Shown: positions 1 through 8,506, counted from the stretch's first letter. The stretch: 43,806 nt of DNA from Planctomycetes bacterium ADurb.Bin069 (GCA_002070955.1 MWEK01000005.1:146128-189933), one strand, 5' to 3'. Notes: generated from the letters alone by a model not told the origin. A program made the numbers and translations.

Positions 1-278
1 CGCCGGATGACGACCATGTCCGCCTTGAAGCCTTCCAGGTCGAGGGTCAACCCGCCCTCGAAGAGGATGATCGCGACGGCGATGGAGACCAGGGCCGGCA
101 GGAAGGCCTGCAGGCTCGCCAGGCGGATCAGATTCAAGCCCTCGGGGCCGAGGGCGACGCCCGCCGCAAGGAGCAGGAACGCCGCGGGGAGGCGAAACGT
201 GCGCGCCGCGGCGGTGATCAGGGTGCCGAGCGAAATAGCGGCCGCCAGGCTGACGATGATCTCTTCCCTGCTGCCCAT
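1..278 (-). CDS. Na+/H+ antiporter, CPA1/NhaP-like (N-terminal part only)
   Basis: This is the first 92 codons of a gene that runs off the left edge of the window. Translating the reverse strand from the ATG at 278 gives a hydrophobic protein with two or three transmembrane stretches. It contains the text LLLAAGVALGPEG and AIILFEGGLTLDL, which is the hallmark N-terminal pattern of cation:proton antiporters of the CPA1 (NhaP) type. The family exchanges Na+ or K+ for protons across the inner membrane. An AAGGA-like ribosome site lies just before the ATG. The C-terminal two thirds, including the ion-binding aspartates and any regulatory TrkA-C domain, are outside the window. A 17-bp perfect palindrome lies 43 bp upstream and could be an operator. 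Confidence 0.8.
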   Translation of the reverse strand, partial: MGSREEIIVSLAAAISLGTLITAAARTFRLPAAFLLLAAGVALGPEGLNLIRLASLQAFLPALVSIAVAIILFEGGLTLDLEGFKADMVVIR

Positions 279-320
279 GTCCTTGTCTTCGTAAGGGGAT
301 AAGGCGTCGTAAGGCCCTGT

Positions 321-337
321 TTTGAAGCGGCTTCAAA
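321..337. promoter_or_regulatory. 17-bp perfect palindrome upstream of the antiporter
   Basis: TTTGAAGC-g-GCTTCAAA is a perfect inverted repeat with 8-bp arms and one central base, in the AT-richer leader of the antiporter gene. The length and symmetry suit a dimeric helix-turn-helix repressor. On the minus strand the arms overlap -35-like hexamers (TTGAAG, TTCAAA). It could also form a short hairpin; an operator is the likelier reading but is inferred. Confidence 0.4.
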
Positions 338-545
338 TGAGCCGCGCTCCAGTTTACCTTCTTCAATGCCAACGAGAAGAAAGCAGAGAAGAATTGCCCG
401 CAAAAAGTCTATCGGGATTTGTTTGAACTTGAAAGACCGCGGCGCGAATGTCCCTGCGGACCGGATCCCCGCCGCCGGCATCGGCGGGCTCTATCGCGGG
501 CGGCAGGGCCTCACGAACCAGGCGGGGAATGAGTCGGACGGGCGG

Positions 546-2204
546 TCATTCCTTCGGCGCGAAGAGTTGAAACTCCCAGATCGTGGGGCCGTCGTGGGCG
601 GCCAGGATCTGAAGCCTGACGGCCTGAGCCGTCACGGGCGGGAAGCGGAAGACGCCGTGCCTCCCGATGCGCTTCCCCTTGAAGAACGCGACCCAAGCGT
701 CGCCCTGCTTGGCGCGGAGCTCGAAAGAGGTCACGCGGTCGTATTCCTCGCGGATCGCGGCGCGGTCGAAGGTCTTGGGCGTGCCGAGGTCGACCTCCAG
801 CCAGGCGTCCTTCACGCCGGCGTCGGTGGCCCAGCGCGTGGCGTCGTCGTCATCGACGGCTTTGTCCGGGCCGTAGGCCGGGTTACGCATGTACACGTTG
901 GACGCCCGCGCTTTCTTTCCCGCCGCGAGGGATTCCGAGGGGGTCGCCAGCGGCGCAATGTCGGCGGCCGGGCCGTCGAGGGTGAGGACCACCAGCGTGT
1001 CGATGGGGTCGCGGTCCCGCGCCTCGACGGCGATTGTGATTCCCGAGGGCGCCTGCGTGACCTTGGCCGCGCCGCCCGTCAGCACCGTGCTGCGGAGGAT
1101 CTTGCGGGGCAGCGGCGGCAGGGTCAGGACGTCCGCGGCGGGATCCCAGCGGAGAATGTGCACGTAGACATCGTTTCCCTTGCAGGTGCTCGCACCCCAC
1201 GGGCCCGGCATGAACGGCCCGCCCAGCGTGCCGTAAATCGAGACGCCGTACGCGGCGAGCCAAGCGCCGATTTCCTTCAGCCGCGCCGCTTGGCGCGCCT
1301 CGATTTCGCCGGTGGGCATGGGGCCGACGTTGAGAAGCAGGTTGCCGTCCCCGCCCGCGCAGCGCACCAGGGTGTGGAGGCACTCCTCGAGGGATTTCAG
1401 CGTGTCGTCGGGCTTCCAGGCCCACTGCCGGCAGATCGTGATGCACGACTCCCACGGGCGGTCGCGCTGGAAACGGCCGATCCTCTGCTCGGGCGTGTCG
1501 TGATCGCAGGGCAGGCCGGCGCGGTTGTTGATGATGATGCCCGGCTGCAGCCGCCTGATCATGGGGATCATCTCCTCCGAGCCCCAATCCGCGGCGGACC
1601 CGCCCAGCCCGTCGAACCAGAGAACGTCGACCGCGCCGTAGCGGGTGCACAGCTCCCGGACCTGGCCGTGCAGAAACTCGATGAAGCGTCCATGGCGCTC
1701 GGTCCGGTAGTCCGGGTGGCGCCAGTCGGGCTGGGAATGATACAGGCCGAACTTGAGGCCCGCGGCGCGGCACGCCTCCCCGAGCTCCTTGACGACATCG
1801 CGCTTGAAGGGCGTGGCGGTGATCTTGTAGTCCGAAAGCTGCGTGTCGAACATGGAGAATCCGTCGTGGTGCCGGCTCGTGAAGACGAGATATTTCATCC
1901 CGGCGCTCTTGGCGATCGCCACCCATTCGGCGGCGTCGAACTTGACGGGGTTGAACTCCTTGTAGAGGTTGTCGTAGACCTCGACGGGAATCGCGCCAGT
2001 GCCGCCCGTGCCGCGCCGCTCCCCTCCGCGGGACCAGCCGATCTCCGTGCCGGCGATGCTGACGGGGCCCCAGTGGATGAAGAGGCCGAAGCGCGCCTCG
2101 CGCCACCATTGCATTTGGGCTTCGGTGGCGCGGAAAAGATCGGGGGTGTCGGACGGCGCCGCGGCGGCGAACAAAAGAACAACGGACATGAGCGTGTTAA
2201 GCAT
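546..2204 (-). CDS. Secreted alpha-L-fucosidase, GH29, with C-terminal discoidin-like domain
   Basis: The 552-residue protein begins with a hydrophobic signal peptide (about residues 1-17) and continues into a GH29 catalytic barrel. Diagnostic stretches are LFIHWGP near residue 41, FTSRHHDGFSMFD near 108-120 and VDVLWFDG near 192-199, where D198 matches the GH29 nucleophile. The second half has a beta-sandwich linker and a C-terminal F5/8 type C (discoidin-like) carbohydrate-binding region (about 415-552, with RASNVYMRNPAYGPDKAVDDD). The family hydrolyses terminal alpha-L-fucose from plant or host glycans by a retaining mechanism. Secretion places it in the periplasm or outside. It is transcribed divergently from the TAT-exported oxidoreductase at 2384 and stands alone on its strand. 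No key residue is obviously missing; substrate linkage cannot be read from sequence. Confidence 0.93.
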   Translation of the reverse strand: MLNTLMSVVLLFAAAAPSDTPDLFRATEAQMQWWREARFGLFIHWGPVSIAGTEIGWSRGGERRGTGGTGAIPVEVYDNLYKEFNPVKFDAAEWVAIAKSAGMKYLVFTSRHHDGFSMFDTQLSDYKITATPFKRDVVKELGEACRAAGLKFGLYHSQPDWRHPDYRTERHGRFIEFLHGQVRELCTRYGAVDVLWFDGLGGSAADWGSEEMIPMIRRLQPGIIINNRAGLPCDHDTPEQRIGRFQRDRPWESCITICRQWAWKPDDTLKSLEECLHTLVRCAGGDGNLLLNVGPMPTGEIEARQAARLKEIGAWLAAYGVSIYGTLGGPFMPGPWGASTCKGNDVYVHILRWDPAADVLTLPPLPRKILRSTVLTGGAAKVTQAPSGITIAVEARDRDPIDTLVVLTLDGPAADIAPLATPSESLAAGKKARASNVYMRNPAYGPDKAVDDDDATRWATDAGVKDAWLEVDLGTPKTFDRAAIREEYDRVTSFELRAKQGDAWVAFFKGKRIGRHGVFRFPPVTAQAVRLQILAAHDGPTIWEFQLFAPKE

Positions 2205-2303
2205 GCGAATTCCTTGTGAATGGGGGCGCGGCTTTCATCGTAGCCGGTCGGCGTCCCCGGGGCAACACGGGGCCGCGCCGCCGGCCGCCGAGGCGGACGC
2301 ATC

Positions 2304-2332
2304 TTTACCCGACGCGTCCGCGCGGCTATGAT
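2304..2332 (+). promoter_or_regulatory. Sigma-70-like promoter for the oxidoreductase at 2384
   Basis: TTTACC (2304-2309), a 17-bp spacer and TATGAT (2327-2332) make a good housekeeping promoter 51 bp before the ATG of the next gene. Confidence 0.5.
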
Positions 2333-2383
2333 GGTAGGGGCGCCATGGGCGATCAAGGCCACGTAAACACAAAGGAGAAAACC

Positions 2384-3754
2384 ATGAGTCAGACGCAGGA
2401 ACGGACGAAATCGCGGCGCGGGTTTCTCGGCGATGCGGCGGTCGTCGCCGGTGCGTCGGCGCTGGCGGCCGCGGGCATTCCGGCGGTGCATGCGGCGGGG
2501 AGCGATCTCATTCAGGTCGCCCTCATCGGCTGCGGCGGCCGCGGCACGGGAGCGGCGGGCGAGGCGTTGTCCACCAAGGGCGGGCCTATTAAGCTCGTCG
2601 CCATGGCCGACATTTTCGAGAACCGCCTGAACGGCAGCCACGCCAACCTGGCCCGCGGCCACGGCGACAAGGTCGATGTCCCTCCTGAGCGCAGGTTTCT
2701 CGGGTTCGAGGCCTACAGGCAGGCCATGGACTGCCTGAAGCCCGGCGATGTGGCGATCTTCGCCACGCCGCCCGCCTTCCGCTGGGTGCACTTCAAGTAC
2801 GCCATCGAGAAGGGGCTCAACGTGTTTATGGAGAAGCCCGTGACGGTGGACGGGCCCACGACGCGCAAGATGCTGGCGCTCGCCGACGAGTCCGTCAGGA
2901 AGAACCTCAAGGTCGGCGTGGGGCTCATGTGCCGCCACTGCCGGGCGCGCTACGATCTCATCGACCGCATCGGGGAGGGCATGATCGGGGACATCATCGC
3001 CCTGCGCGCCTACCGGATGCACGGCCCGGTGGCGTACTTCGCGTCCGATCCCAAACCGGCGAATATCAGCGAGGTCATGTACCAGACCCAGCGCTTCCAC
3101 AGCTTCATGTGGTCCGGCGGCGGCTGCTTCAGCGACTTTTACATCCACAACATCGACGAATGCTGCTGGGTGAAGGGCGGCTGGCCGGTCAAGGCGCAGG
3201 CCACGGGCGGCCGGCACTACCGCGGCAAGTCCGTCGACCAGAACTTCGACAACTACGCGGTGGAGTACACTTTCGGCGACGGCGCCAAGCTCTTCTTCTA
3301 CGGCCGCTGCATGGTCGGCGCCGATGAGGAGTTCGCCAGCTACGCCCACGGCTCCAAGGGCCTGGCGGTGATCTCGAGCGCGGCGCACACCCCGGCGCGC
3401 TGCCGCATCTACAAGGGCCAGAATCCCGCCGGCGGCGACCTCTTGTGGAAGTGCAAGGAGCCCGAGCCGTACCCGTACCAACTGGAGTGGGATGACCTGA
3501 TCGAGGCGATCCGGCAGGACAAACCCTTCAACGAGGCCAGGCGCGGCGCCGAGGCCAGTCTCGTCGCCTCGATGGGCCGCATGTCGGCGCACACCGGCCG
3601 CACCATTACCTACGAGGAGATCCTGAACGGCGACCACGAGTTCGCGCCCGATGTGGACAAGCTGACCAGCGACGGACCGGCGCCTCTCGTCGCGGATGCT
3701 AACGGCCGCTACCCGGTGCCGCAGCCCGGGTTGCAGCGCAAGCGGGAGTACTGA
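2384..3754 (+). CDS. TAT-exported Gfo/Idh/MocA family oxidoreductase
   Basis: The 456-residue protein starts at an ATG with AAAGGAG at 2371-2377. Its N-terminus carries a textbook twin-arginine signal (SRRGFLG followed by an Ala-rich hydrophobic stretch to about residue 35). Then comes a Rossmann nucleotide-binding motif (VALIGCGGRGTG) and the MEKPVTVDGP segment, whose EKP lysine is typical of the Gfo/Idh/MocA family. The C-terminal alpha/beta substrate domain contains the DFYIHNIDECCW helix. Family members oxidise or reduce sugars and cyclitols with NAD(P). TAT export implies the cofactor is bound before transport and may not dissociate, as in Zymomonas glucose-fructose oxidoreductase. The neighbours are a fucosidase (divergent) and a propeller/dockerin protein (downstream), which suggests extracellular sugar chemistry. 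The substrate is unknown. Confidence 0.9.
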   Translation: MSQTQERTKSRRGFLGDAAVVAGASALAAAGIPAVHAAGSDLIQVALIGCGGRGTGAAGEALSTKGGPIKLVAMADIFENRLNGSHANLARGHGDKVDVPPERRFLGFEAYRQAMDCLKPGDVAIFATPPAFRWVHFKYAIEKGLNVFMEKPVTVDGPTTRKMLALADESVRKNLKVGVGLMCRHCRARYDLIDRIGEGMIGDIIALRAYRMHGPVAYFASDPKPANISEVMYQTQRFHSFMWSGGGCFSDFYIHNIDECCWVKGGWPVKAQATGGRHYRGKSVDQNFDNYAVEYTFGDGAKLFFYGRCMVGADEEFASYAHGSKGLAVISSAAHTPARCRIYKGQNPAGGDLLWKCKEPEPYPYQLEWDDLIEAIRQDKPFNEARRGAEASLVASMGRMSAHTGRTITYEEILNGDHEFAPDVDKLTSDGPAPLVADANGRYPVPQPGLQRKREY

Positions 3755-3781
3755 GGTCGGCGGATCCGGGCCGGGCGCCGC

Positions 3782-3968
3782 GCGTTCCCCCGGTTCACCG
3801 CCGCGATAGGAGTTGGCAGGAACGGAAAAGGAGGCCCCTGTGATCTGGAGAAGCCTTGTCTTTCCGGCGTTCGGGGGGCGTTCCCCCCGTTGGCCGCTGG
3901 GACAGGAGCATGCAGGATCGGAAAGGAGGATCCCATGATCTGGAGAAGCCTTGTCTTTCTGGCGTTCG
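3782..3968 (+). repeat. Tandem duplication of a translation start region (two ~92-bp copies)
   Basis: Copy 1 (3782-3873) and copy 2 (3878-3968) align along their full length. The first 55 bp are diverged, while 33 bp around the start codon (3841-3873 versus 3936-3968) differ at one base. Each copy contains a strong AAAGGAGG site and a start codon: GTG at 3840 in copy 1, ATG at 3935 in copy 2. The second copy is the start of the propeller gene. The junction carries a G6-CGTT-C6 hairpin (3873-3888). Confidence 0.85.
3840..3938 (+). CDS. Possible 32-residue leader peptide overlapping the next start codon (ATGA)
   Basis: A GTG preceded by AAAAGGAGG (3826-3834) opens a 32-codon frame. It begins with the same residues as the downstream signal peptide (I-W-R-S-L-V-F) and ends at a TGA that overlaps the ATG of the next gene in an ATGA arrangement. 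It arises from the duplicated start region. The overlap would allow translational coupling, and the G6-CGTT-C6 stem inside the frame could link ribosome position to RNA structure. It may equally be a non-functional relic of the duplication; expression is unproven. Confidence 0.35.
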   Translation: MIWRSLVFPAFGGRSPRWPLGQEHAGSERRIP

Positions 3969-5965
3969 TTGCCCCCGGTTTGTCGGCGGCGCAACTCGAT
4001 GAAGTCGAAGGTCCCTGGGGGACGTACCACGGAGACATCGCCGCGACATCCGCGAGCGAGGCGATCGTCTATTACATGGGTATCGGCCCCATCGAGGTGG
4101 CGTGGGAGCTCGACACGCGCGCGGCGGGACACGACCGCGTCGGCGGCCGCAACCCGATCACGTTCGACGGCGACGGCAACCTGTATTGGAAGACCAGCGT
4201 CGGCACGGCGGACCGAACCACGCGCGTCGTGTCGGTGAGCCCCGAGGGCGCGATCCGCTGGAGCGGCAACGACGAAGCCGGCGAAGTGCACAGCCTCGGG
4301 ACGTGGTTCGACGGCACGGCCGTGGTGGTGGGCCGGGAGTTCGTCTACACCCTAGGGTCGGAAGAGGATGTGTCCGCCCCCCTCAAGGTTGTCGCCTACC
4401 GGAAGTCGGACGGGGGCTTGGTGTGGGAGCGGGAGCTGCCCGACTCCGTGCCGGGCATCACCGCCGCGGGTCAAATGGCGAACCTCCTGACCCCCGTGCT
4501 CTACCGGGGCAAACTCTACGTCGTCGCCCCCAATGTCGACAGCGGGATCCCGGGCGTCTTCGACACCGCGCTGCCGCAGATGGTTTATCAGCTCAACGCC
4601 GCCGATGGTGCTCTCGACTGGTATGTCGCGCTGGACGGCATCGCGATCCGGATGGGCGGCGCGCTCACGCTGGTCCCCGATGTGTTCGGTCCGGGAGAAC
4701 ACGGCCTGTACTGCAACGGCGACAGCGGCAGCGGGACCGACGGCGTGCCGGAGGTCTACGGCATCAAGGTCGTGCCCGGCGACGCCGAACTGGCCTGGGC
4801 CGTCGAGGGCGGCAAAGTCGCCCGCAGCCATGTGATCTACTCCGAGGCGACGGGGCTGCTCTACACCCCCACGTGGTCCGATTACGGCGGAACGCTGTAC
4901 ACCTTCGATCCCGTCACGGGCGCCAGGACGGTGAACACCAACAGGCTGAACCCCGGCGGGGCCCCGAGCGGCCACGGCTTTTTCGATGTCGGCTGCGTCG
5001 ATTTCGAGGGCACCGACATCATCGCCGGCGCCTTCGAGGGCATTGTCGTCAGGTACAGCGATCAGGGCGGCGGGGTCATGACCGCCGCGGCCGCCTTCGA
5101 TGACGACAGCGCGGGTTTCAACTGGTGGGGCGAGTACCGCGTTTTCGGGCAGCTCTTGCGGGCGCCGAACGGCAACAGCGTCCTCATTACGGGCACGAAC
5201 AGCCGCCGGGACCTCAACCCGGAGAATTCGGCGAGAGTCGTCGCGATCGACGTGACGGCGGGTGAACTCCTGTGGGAGTTCGACACCGGGATCTTCTCGG
5301 ACCACGGCTACACCATCCGCGGCGGCCCGTACATGGGACCCGACGGGAAGGTGTACTACTTCGGCGTCGACAATGGCATCTTGGTGGCGCTGAAGGGCCC
5401 CGAAGTCTCGCCGCCCACGGCGGCGTTCACGGCCACGCCGTTGTCCGGCAAGGCCCCGCTCACGGTGACCTTCGACGCAAGCGCCTCCAGCGATGACGGG
5501 GCGATCGTGTCGTACTTCTGGAACTTCGGCGATGGGGCGACGGGCCTCGGCATCCAGGCGACGCACACCTACGCCGACGAGGGCGTCTTCACGGTGACCC
5601 TCACCGTGACGGACAACACGGGATTGCCCGCCAAGGCCCTGGCGACGATCACCGTCGAAAAAGGCGGCGCCGAGTTCAAGCGCGGCGACGCCAACGCCGA
5701 CGGCAAGCTGGACATCGCCGACGCCGTCAAGGTGCTGAGCTATCTGTTCGGCGGCGGCGACGGAGGGGCGATCGGGTGCTTGGAGGCGGGCGATGCCAAC
5801 GACGACAACAAGATCGACATCGCCGATGCGGTGAAAATCTTGGGGCATCTCTTCGCGCAGACCGGTCCTTTGCCCGAGCCCTTCGGGGCGTGCGGGCCGG
5901 ATCCGACCCCGGGCGAGCCGCCGCTCGGCTGCGAAACCTTCGCGCCCTGCGGAACCGGCGTCTGA
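3935..5965 (+). CDS. Secreted PQQ-like propeller protein with PKD domain and dockerin-like pair
   Basis: This 676-residue protein starts at an ATG after AAAGGAGG (3922-3929). A signal peptide (about residues 1-20, ending LSAAQ) is followed by a long beta-propeller of PQQ/WD40-like repeats (about 25-490: GNLYWKTS, GALDWYVAL, GELLWEFDT, GKVYYFGVDNG). A PKD domain follows (about 495-580; TFDASASSDDG, YFWNFGDGA). A dockerin-type EF-hand pair comes next (about 588-650; GDANADGKLDIADAV and GDANDDNKIDIADAV). It ends in the cysteine-bearing tail CGPDPTPGEPPLGC. The role is probably binding or structural at the cell surface; no PQQ-enzyme active site is evident. Two strong hairpins follow the stop. 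The odd duplicated leader is described separately. Confidence 0.88.
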   Translation: MIWRSLVFLAFVAPGLSAAQLDEVEGPWGTYHGDIAATSASEAIVYYMGIGPIEVAWELDTRAAGHDRVGGRNPITFDGDGNLYWKTSVGTADRTTRVVSVSPEGAIRWSGNDEAGEVHSLGTWFDGTAVVVGREFVYTLGSEEDVSAPLKVVAYRKSDGGLVWERELPDSVPGITAAGQMANLLTPVLYRGKLYVVAPNVDSGIPGVFDTALPQMVYQLNAADGALDWYVALDGIAIRMGGALTLVPDVFGPGEHGLYCNGDSGSGTDGVPEVYGIKVVPGDAELAWAVEGGKVARSHVIYSEATGLLYTPTWSDYGGTLYTFDPVTGARTVNTNRLNPGGAPSGHGFFDVGCVDFEGTDIIAGAFEGIVVRYSDQGGGVMTAAAAFDDDSAGFNWWGEYRVFGQLLRAPNGNSVLITGTNSRRDLNPENSARVVAIDVTAGELLWEFDTGIFSDHGYTIRGGPYMGPDGKVYYFGVDNGILVALKGPEVSPPTAAFTATPLSGKAPLTVTFDASASSDDGAIVSYFWNFGDGATGLGIQATHTYADEGVFTVTLTVTDNTGLPAKALATITVEKGGAEFKRGDANADGKLDIADAVKVLSYLFGGGDGGAIGCLEAGDANDDNKIDIADAVKILGHLFAQTGPLPEPFGACGPDPTPGEPPLGCETFAPCGTGV

Positions 5966-5988
5966 GCGGCGTTCTTAAGTGACGGCGG

Positions 5989-6013
5989 CGCGCCGGCCGC
6001 GACGGCCGGCGCG
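5989..6013. terminator. GC hairpin between convergent genes (first of two)
   Basis: A perfect 10-bp stem (5989-5998 with 6004-6013) closes a 5-nt loop 24 bp after the propeller-gene stop. There is no T-tract, so it would be a hairpin-only or assisted terminator. Confidence 0.6.
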
Positions 6014-6014
6014 G

Positions 6015-6051
6015 GCTTTGCGGCCCGGCACGGGGTGCCGGGCCGCAAAGC
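6015..6051. terminator. 17-bp perfect stem, bidirectional terminator (second of two)
   Basis: The arms 6015-6031 and 6035-6051 are perfectly complementary around a 3-nt loop. The right arm ends exactly where the stop codon of the minus-strand gene begins (6052). The symmetry serves both converging genes. Confidence 0.75.
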
Positions 6052-7338
6052 TCACTTCCGCGGGGCGTGCGCCCGCTCGAAGTCGGCCAGATCCACCACG
6101 CGGCCCGTGGCGCGGGCCTCCTCCGCCGCGAAGGCGATGATGTGGCTGTGAACCGTCGAGTCCAGCCCCGCGGCGAGGGGCCGGCCGGCGGGCTTCGTCA
6201 TTTCTTCGTGGAGCGCTTCGACCAAACCCGCGTCGCCGCCGCCGTGCAGTTCGTAGCCGCCGTCCTCGGCTTGCACCGTGTACCTCACCGGCGCGCCCTC
6301 GTGGGGCAGCAGGACGAGGTGCGCTCCGAAGTGGCGGCGGTGGGTCTCGCCGCCCTTGAGCACGCCGCGGGTGCCGTAGATTTCGATGTGCCGGCCGTTC
6401 TCGAAGGCCGTCATCGTGAAGGTCGCCGTGAGGCCGCCCTCGAATTCCATGGCCAGGACCTGGCGGTCGACGACGTCGTTGTCGCAGCGATACACGCAGC
6501 GGCCCCACGGGCTGGTGCGCAGCCATTCCAGGATCTCCTCCGGCGCCGCCTCCCGCGCGCGGTCGTAGACCATGCCGAGCCAGGGGTCGCGCATGTCTCC
6601 CGCGTACCTGCGCGCATCGTAGGGGCAATCCGCGGCGGCGGGGCAGGGATCGGTGCAGCGCGCCGGGGCGCCGGCCGGCGCACGCTCGGCGCGGAAGAAC
6701 TCGCGGGATCCGAAGCTCGCCACCCTGAGACAGCGCCGATCGGCGAGCCAATGGAGGATGTCCGTGTCGTGGCAGCACTTCGAGAGGATCATGGGCGAAG
6801 CGGCCTTCGCCGAGGACCAGTGGCCGCGCACGAAGGAATGCGCCTGATGCCACGGCATGACGCCCTCGCCGGCCTGGATCGACGCGATCTCGCCCAGCGC
6901 CCCCGAGGCGATGATCTCCTTCACCTTGCGGTAGAAGGCGGCGAAGCGCAGGACGAAGCACACCATGACGCGCCGGTCGAGACGCGCGGCAAGCTCACGG
7001 ATGGCTAGGACCTGGTCGACGCGGGTGGCGATGGGCTTTTCCAGGAGGACGTGGTAGCCGCGCGCGAGCGCGCCGCGGCAGTGCTCGTCGTGGTGGTTGT
7101 CCTGCGTCGCCACAAGGGCGACGTCGCCCAAGACGCCGGCGGCCAGCAGTTCCGCGGCGTTCGCGAAGGCGCGGAAGCGGGGATTGGCGGAGATACGCCG
7201 AATTTTCTCGACGCGCGCGGCGACGGGATCGGCGCCGGCGGCGATGGTGAAGCGATCAGGGCGGCGCGCGGCGAGCTCGGCGTAGGTTTGCGCGCGGGCG
7301 CCGCAGCCGATGCAGACCAGGGCGAGCGGTTTAGGCAT
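6052..7338 (-). CDS. Cytosolic Gfo/Idh/MocA family oxidoreductase with Cys-rich insert
   Basis: The 428-residue protein has no signal peptide. It begins with a Rossmann motif (LVCIGCGARAQTYAEL), has LLEKPIATRVDQ with the EKP lysine near residue 100, and a C-terminal substrate domain. Around residues 225-245 sits a cysteine cluster (RCTDPC then DCPYDARRY) that resembles a metal-site insert found in a subset of this family. The likely role is NAD(P)-dependent oxidation or reduction of a sugar or cyclitol in the cytoplasm. It lies 40 bp downstream of the URO-D family gene on the same strand and is probably cotranscribed. The ribosome site is weak; the ATG at 7338 was chosen because the Rossmann strand begins right after it. 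Confidence 0.88.
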   Translation of the reverse strand: MPKPLALVCIGCGARAQTYAELAARRPDRFTIAAGADPVAARVEKIRRISANPRFRAFANAAELLAAGVLGDVALVATQDNHHDEHCRGALARGYHVLLEKPIATRVDQVLAIRELAARLDRRVMVCFVLRFAAFYRKVKEIIASGALGEIASIQAGEGVMPWHQAHSFVRGHWSSAKAASPMILSKCCHDTDILHWLADRRCLRVASFGSREFFRAERAPAGAPARCTDPCPAAADCPYDARRYAGDMRDPWLGMVYDRAREAAPEEILEWLRTSPWGRCVYRCDNDVVDRQVLAMEFEGGLTATFTMTAFENGRHIEIYGTRGVLKGGETHRRHFGAHLVLLPHEGAPVRYTVQAEDGGYELHGGGDAGLVEALHEEMTKPAGRPLAAGLDSTVHSHIIAFAAEEARATGRVVDLADFERAHAPRK

Positions 7339-7378
7339 GGCCGCCAGTTTACCATGAGGGCCGCGGCCGCACGAGCGG

Positions 7379-8494
7379 TCACGCGGGCGGCACCGGCGTC
7401 GCGTCCGCCGCCTCGAAGAAGGCGACCACGTTCTCCCAGGGCACTTCCGGTCCGAGCACGTGGGCCGGAGCCAGGATGAGGCCGCCGCCCCGCGCCACGG
7501 TGCGGATGCGGTCCTCGACCTCGGCTCGGACATCGGCGGGCGCGCCGAAGGGCATCGTCCGTTGGACGCTGACGGTGCCCCAGAAGGAGAGGCGGTCGCC
7601 GAAGCGCCGCTTGATCGCCGCCGGATCCATGCATTCGGGCTGCACGGGGTTGAGAATCTCGACGCCCGCCGCGATCAGCTCGGGAACGAGCGCCTCGACG
7701 TTGCCGTCGCTGTGGTAGAAGACGAAGGCGCGGGGGTTCGCCTCCTTGACCGCCCGCGCCGCGGCGGCCAGATGCGGGCGGAGGAACTCGCGCCACATCG
7801 CCGGGCTCATGAGGAGACCGGTCTGCCCGGCGACATCGTCGCCCGTGATGACGATGTCGACCCCGGCGCGGGCGAACTCCGCCGCCGCGCGGCGCTGATA
7901 GGCGGCGGTGCGCTCCAGGAGCGCGTGGGCGGCCGCGGGCGCCTCGAGCATGTCCAGCATGAGGTCTTCCATGCCGCGGAGGTACCAGGCCTGTTCGAAG
8001 ACCGAACCGGCGAAGGCCGCCACCGCCAGCCCTTGCGCGTGGAGGTCGGCGACGCGGCGCGCAAGGCCCTCGAAACGATAGGGCGCGTCGAGGTCCGGCC
8101 ACGGGTAGCCCTCGATTCGGCGCCGATCTCGAAGGCCCCGCAGGGGGGACACGATGCGGGCGAAGTGATGGCGGGCGCCGCCGCGCCACCACACGCCCCA
8201 TTCGTCGACCTGGCCCCGCGCGCGGGCCTGCTCGGCGTCGGGGCCGAGATAATCGTCGAAGCGCGCGCGCGGCAGGACCGTGGGCGCGGGCGCGACGCTC
8301 GTGATGTCCATGTCGAAGTATTCGCGCGGCGTCTTCGGCGCGCAATGCCCCGCCAGAAGGCGCTCGATGGGAGGCGTGTAGCCGATGGCCTCCTCGTACA
8401 GCAGGCGCGGCACCCGGTCCGTGGCCCTGTGCGCCAGCGCCGCGAGAACCCGCTCGCGGGAGGTCATGGCTCCGGCGCGTTCGCTGGGCCGCAT
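7379..8494 (-). CDS. Uroporphyrinogen decarboxylase (URO-D) family protein, probable methyltransferase
   Basis: This 371-residue protein starts at the ATG at 8494, directly behind AAGGAGG; a second ATG lies nine codons in. It shows the pattern of the COG0407 group: TSRERVLAAL near the start, DDVAGQTGLLMSP in the middle, then FVFYHSDGNVEAL, LNPVQPECMD and LILAPAHVLGPEVPWEN. True HemE uses other active-site residues, and corrinoid methyltransferases (MtaA/MtbA) carry an H-x-C Zn site. Here the motif is H-S-D-G-N plus a later Cys, which marks an uncharacterised branch. It is first in a two-gene unit with the oxidoreductase at 6052-7338. A B12-binding protein lies 21 kb away. Function beyond the family is not known. 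Confidence 0.85.
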   Translation of the reverse strand: MRPSERAGAMTSRERVLAALAHRATDRVPRLLYEEAIGYTPPIERLLAGHCAPKTPREYFDMDITSVAPAPTVLPRARFDDYLGPDAEQARARGQVDEWGVWWRGGARHHFARIVSPLRGLRDRRRIEGYPWPDLDAPYRFEGLARRVADLHAQGLAVAAFAGSVFEQAWYLRGMEDLMLDMLEAPAAAHALLERTAAYQRRAAAEFARAGVDIVITGDDVAGQTGLLMSPAMWREFLRPHLAAAARAVKEANPRAFVFYHSDGNVEALVPELIAAGVEILNPVQPECMDPAAIKRRFGDRLSFWGTVSVQRTMPFGAPADVRAEVEDRIRTVARGGGLILAPAHVLGPEVPWENVVAFFEAADATPVPPA

Positions 8495-8506
8495 GCGCGA
8501 TCCTCC

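Noticed and set aside
366..2219. A 617-codon open frame on the plus strand opposite the fucosidase
   Set aside because: Antisense to a complete GH29 enzyme, with Arg/Gly/Val-rich text and no recognisable family.
5272..5496. Numerous short frames inside the propeller and PPDK genes on both strands
   Set aside because: Shadows of the main frames; none has a ribosome site together with a plausible protein.
3935..5965. A PQQ-dependent dehydrogenase
   Set aside because: The propeller repeats are present, but the PQQ-binding tryptophan-docking motifs, Cys-Cys pair and catalytic Asp context are not evident, and the protein carries PKD and dockerin modules instead.
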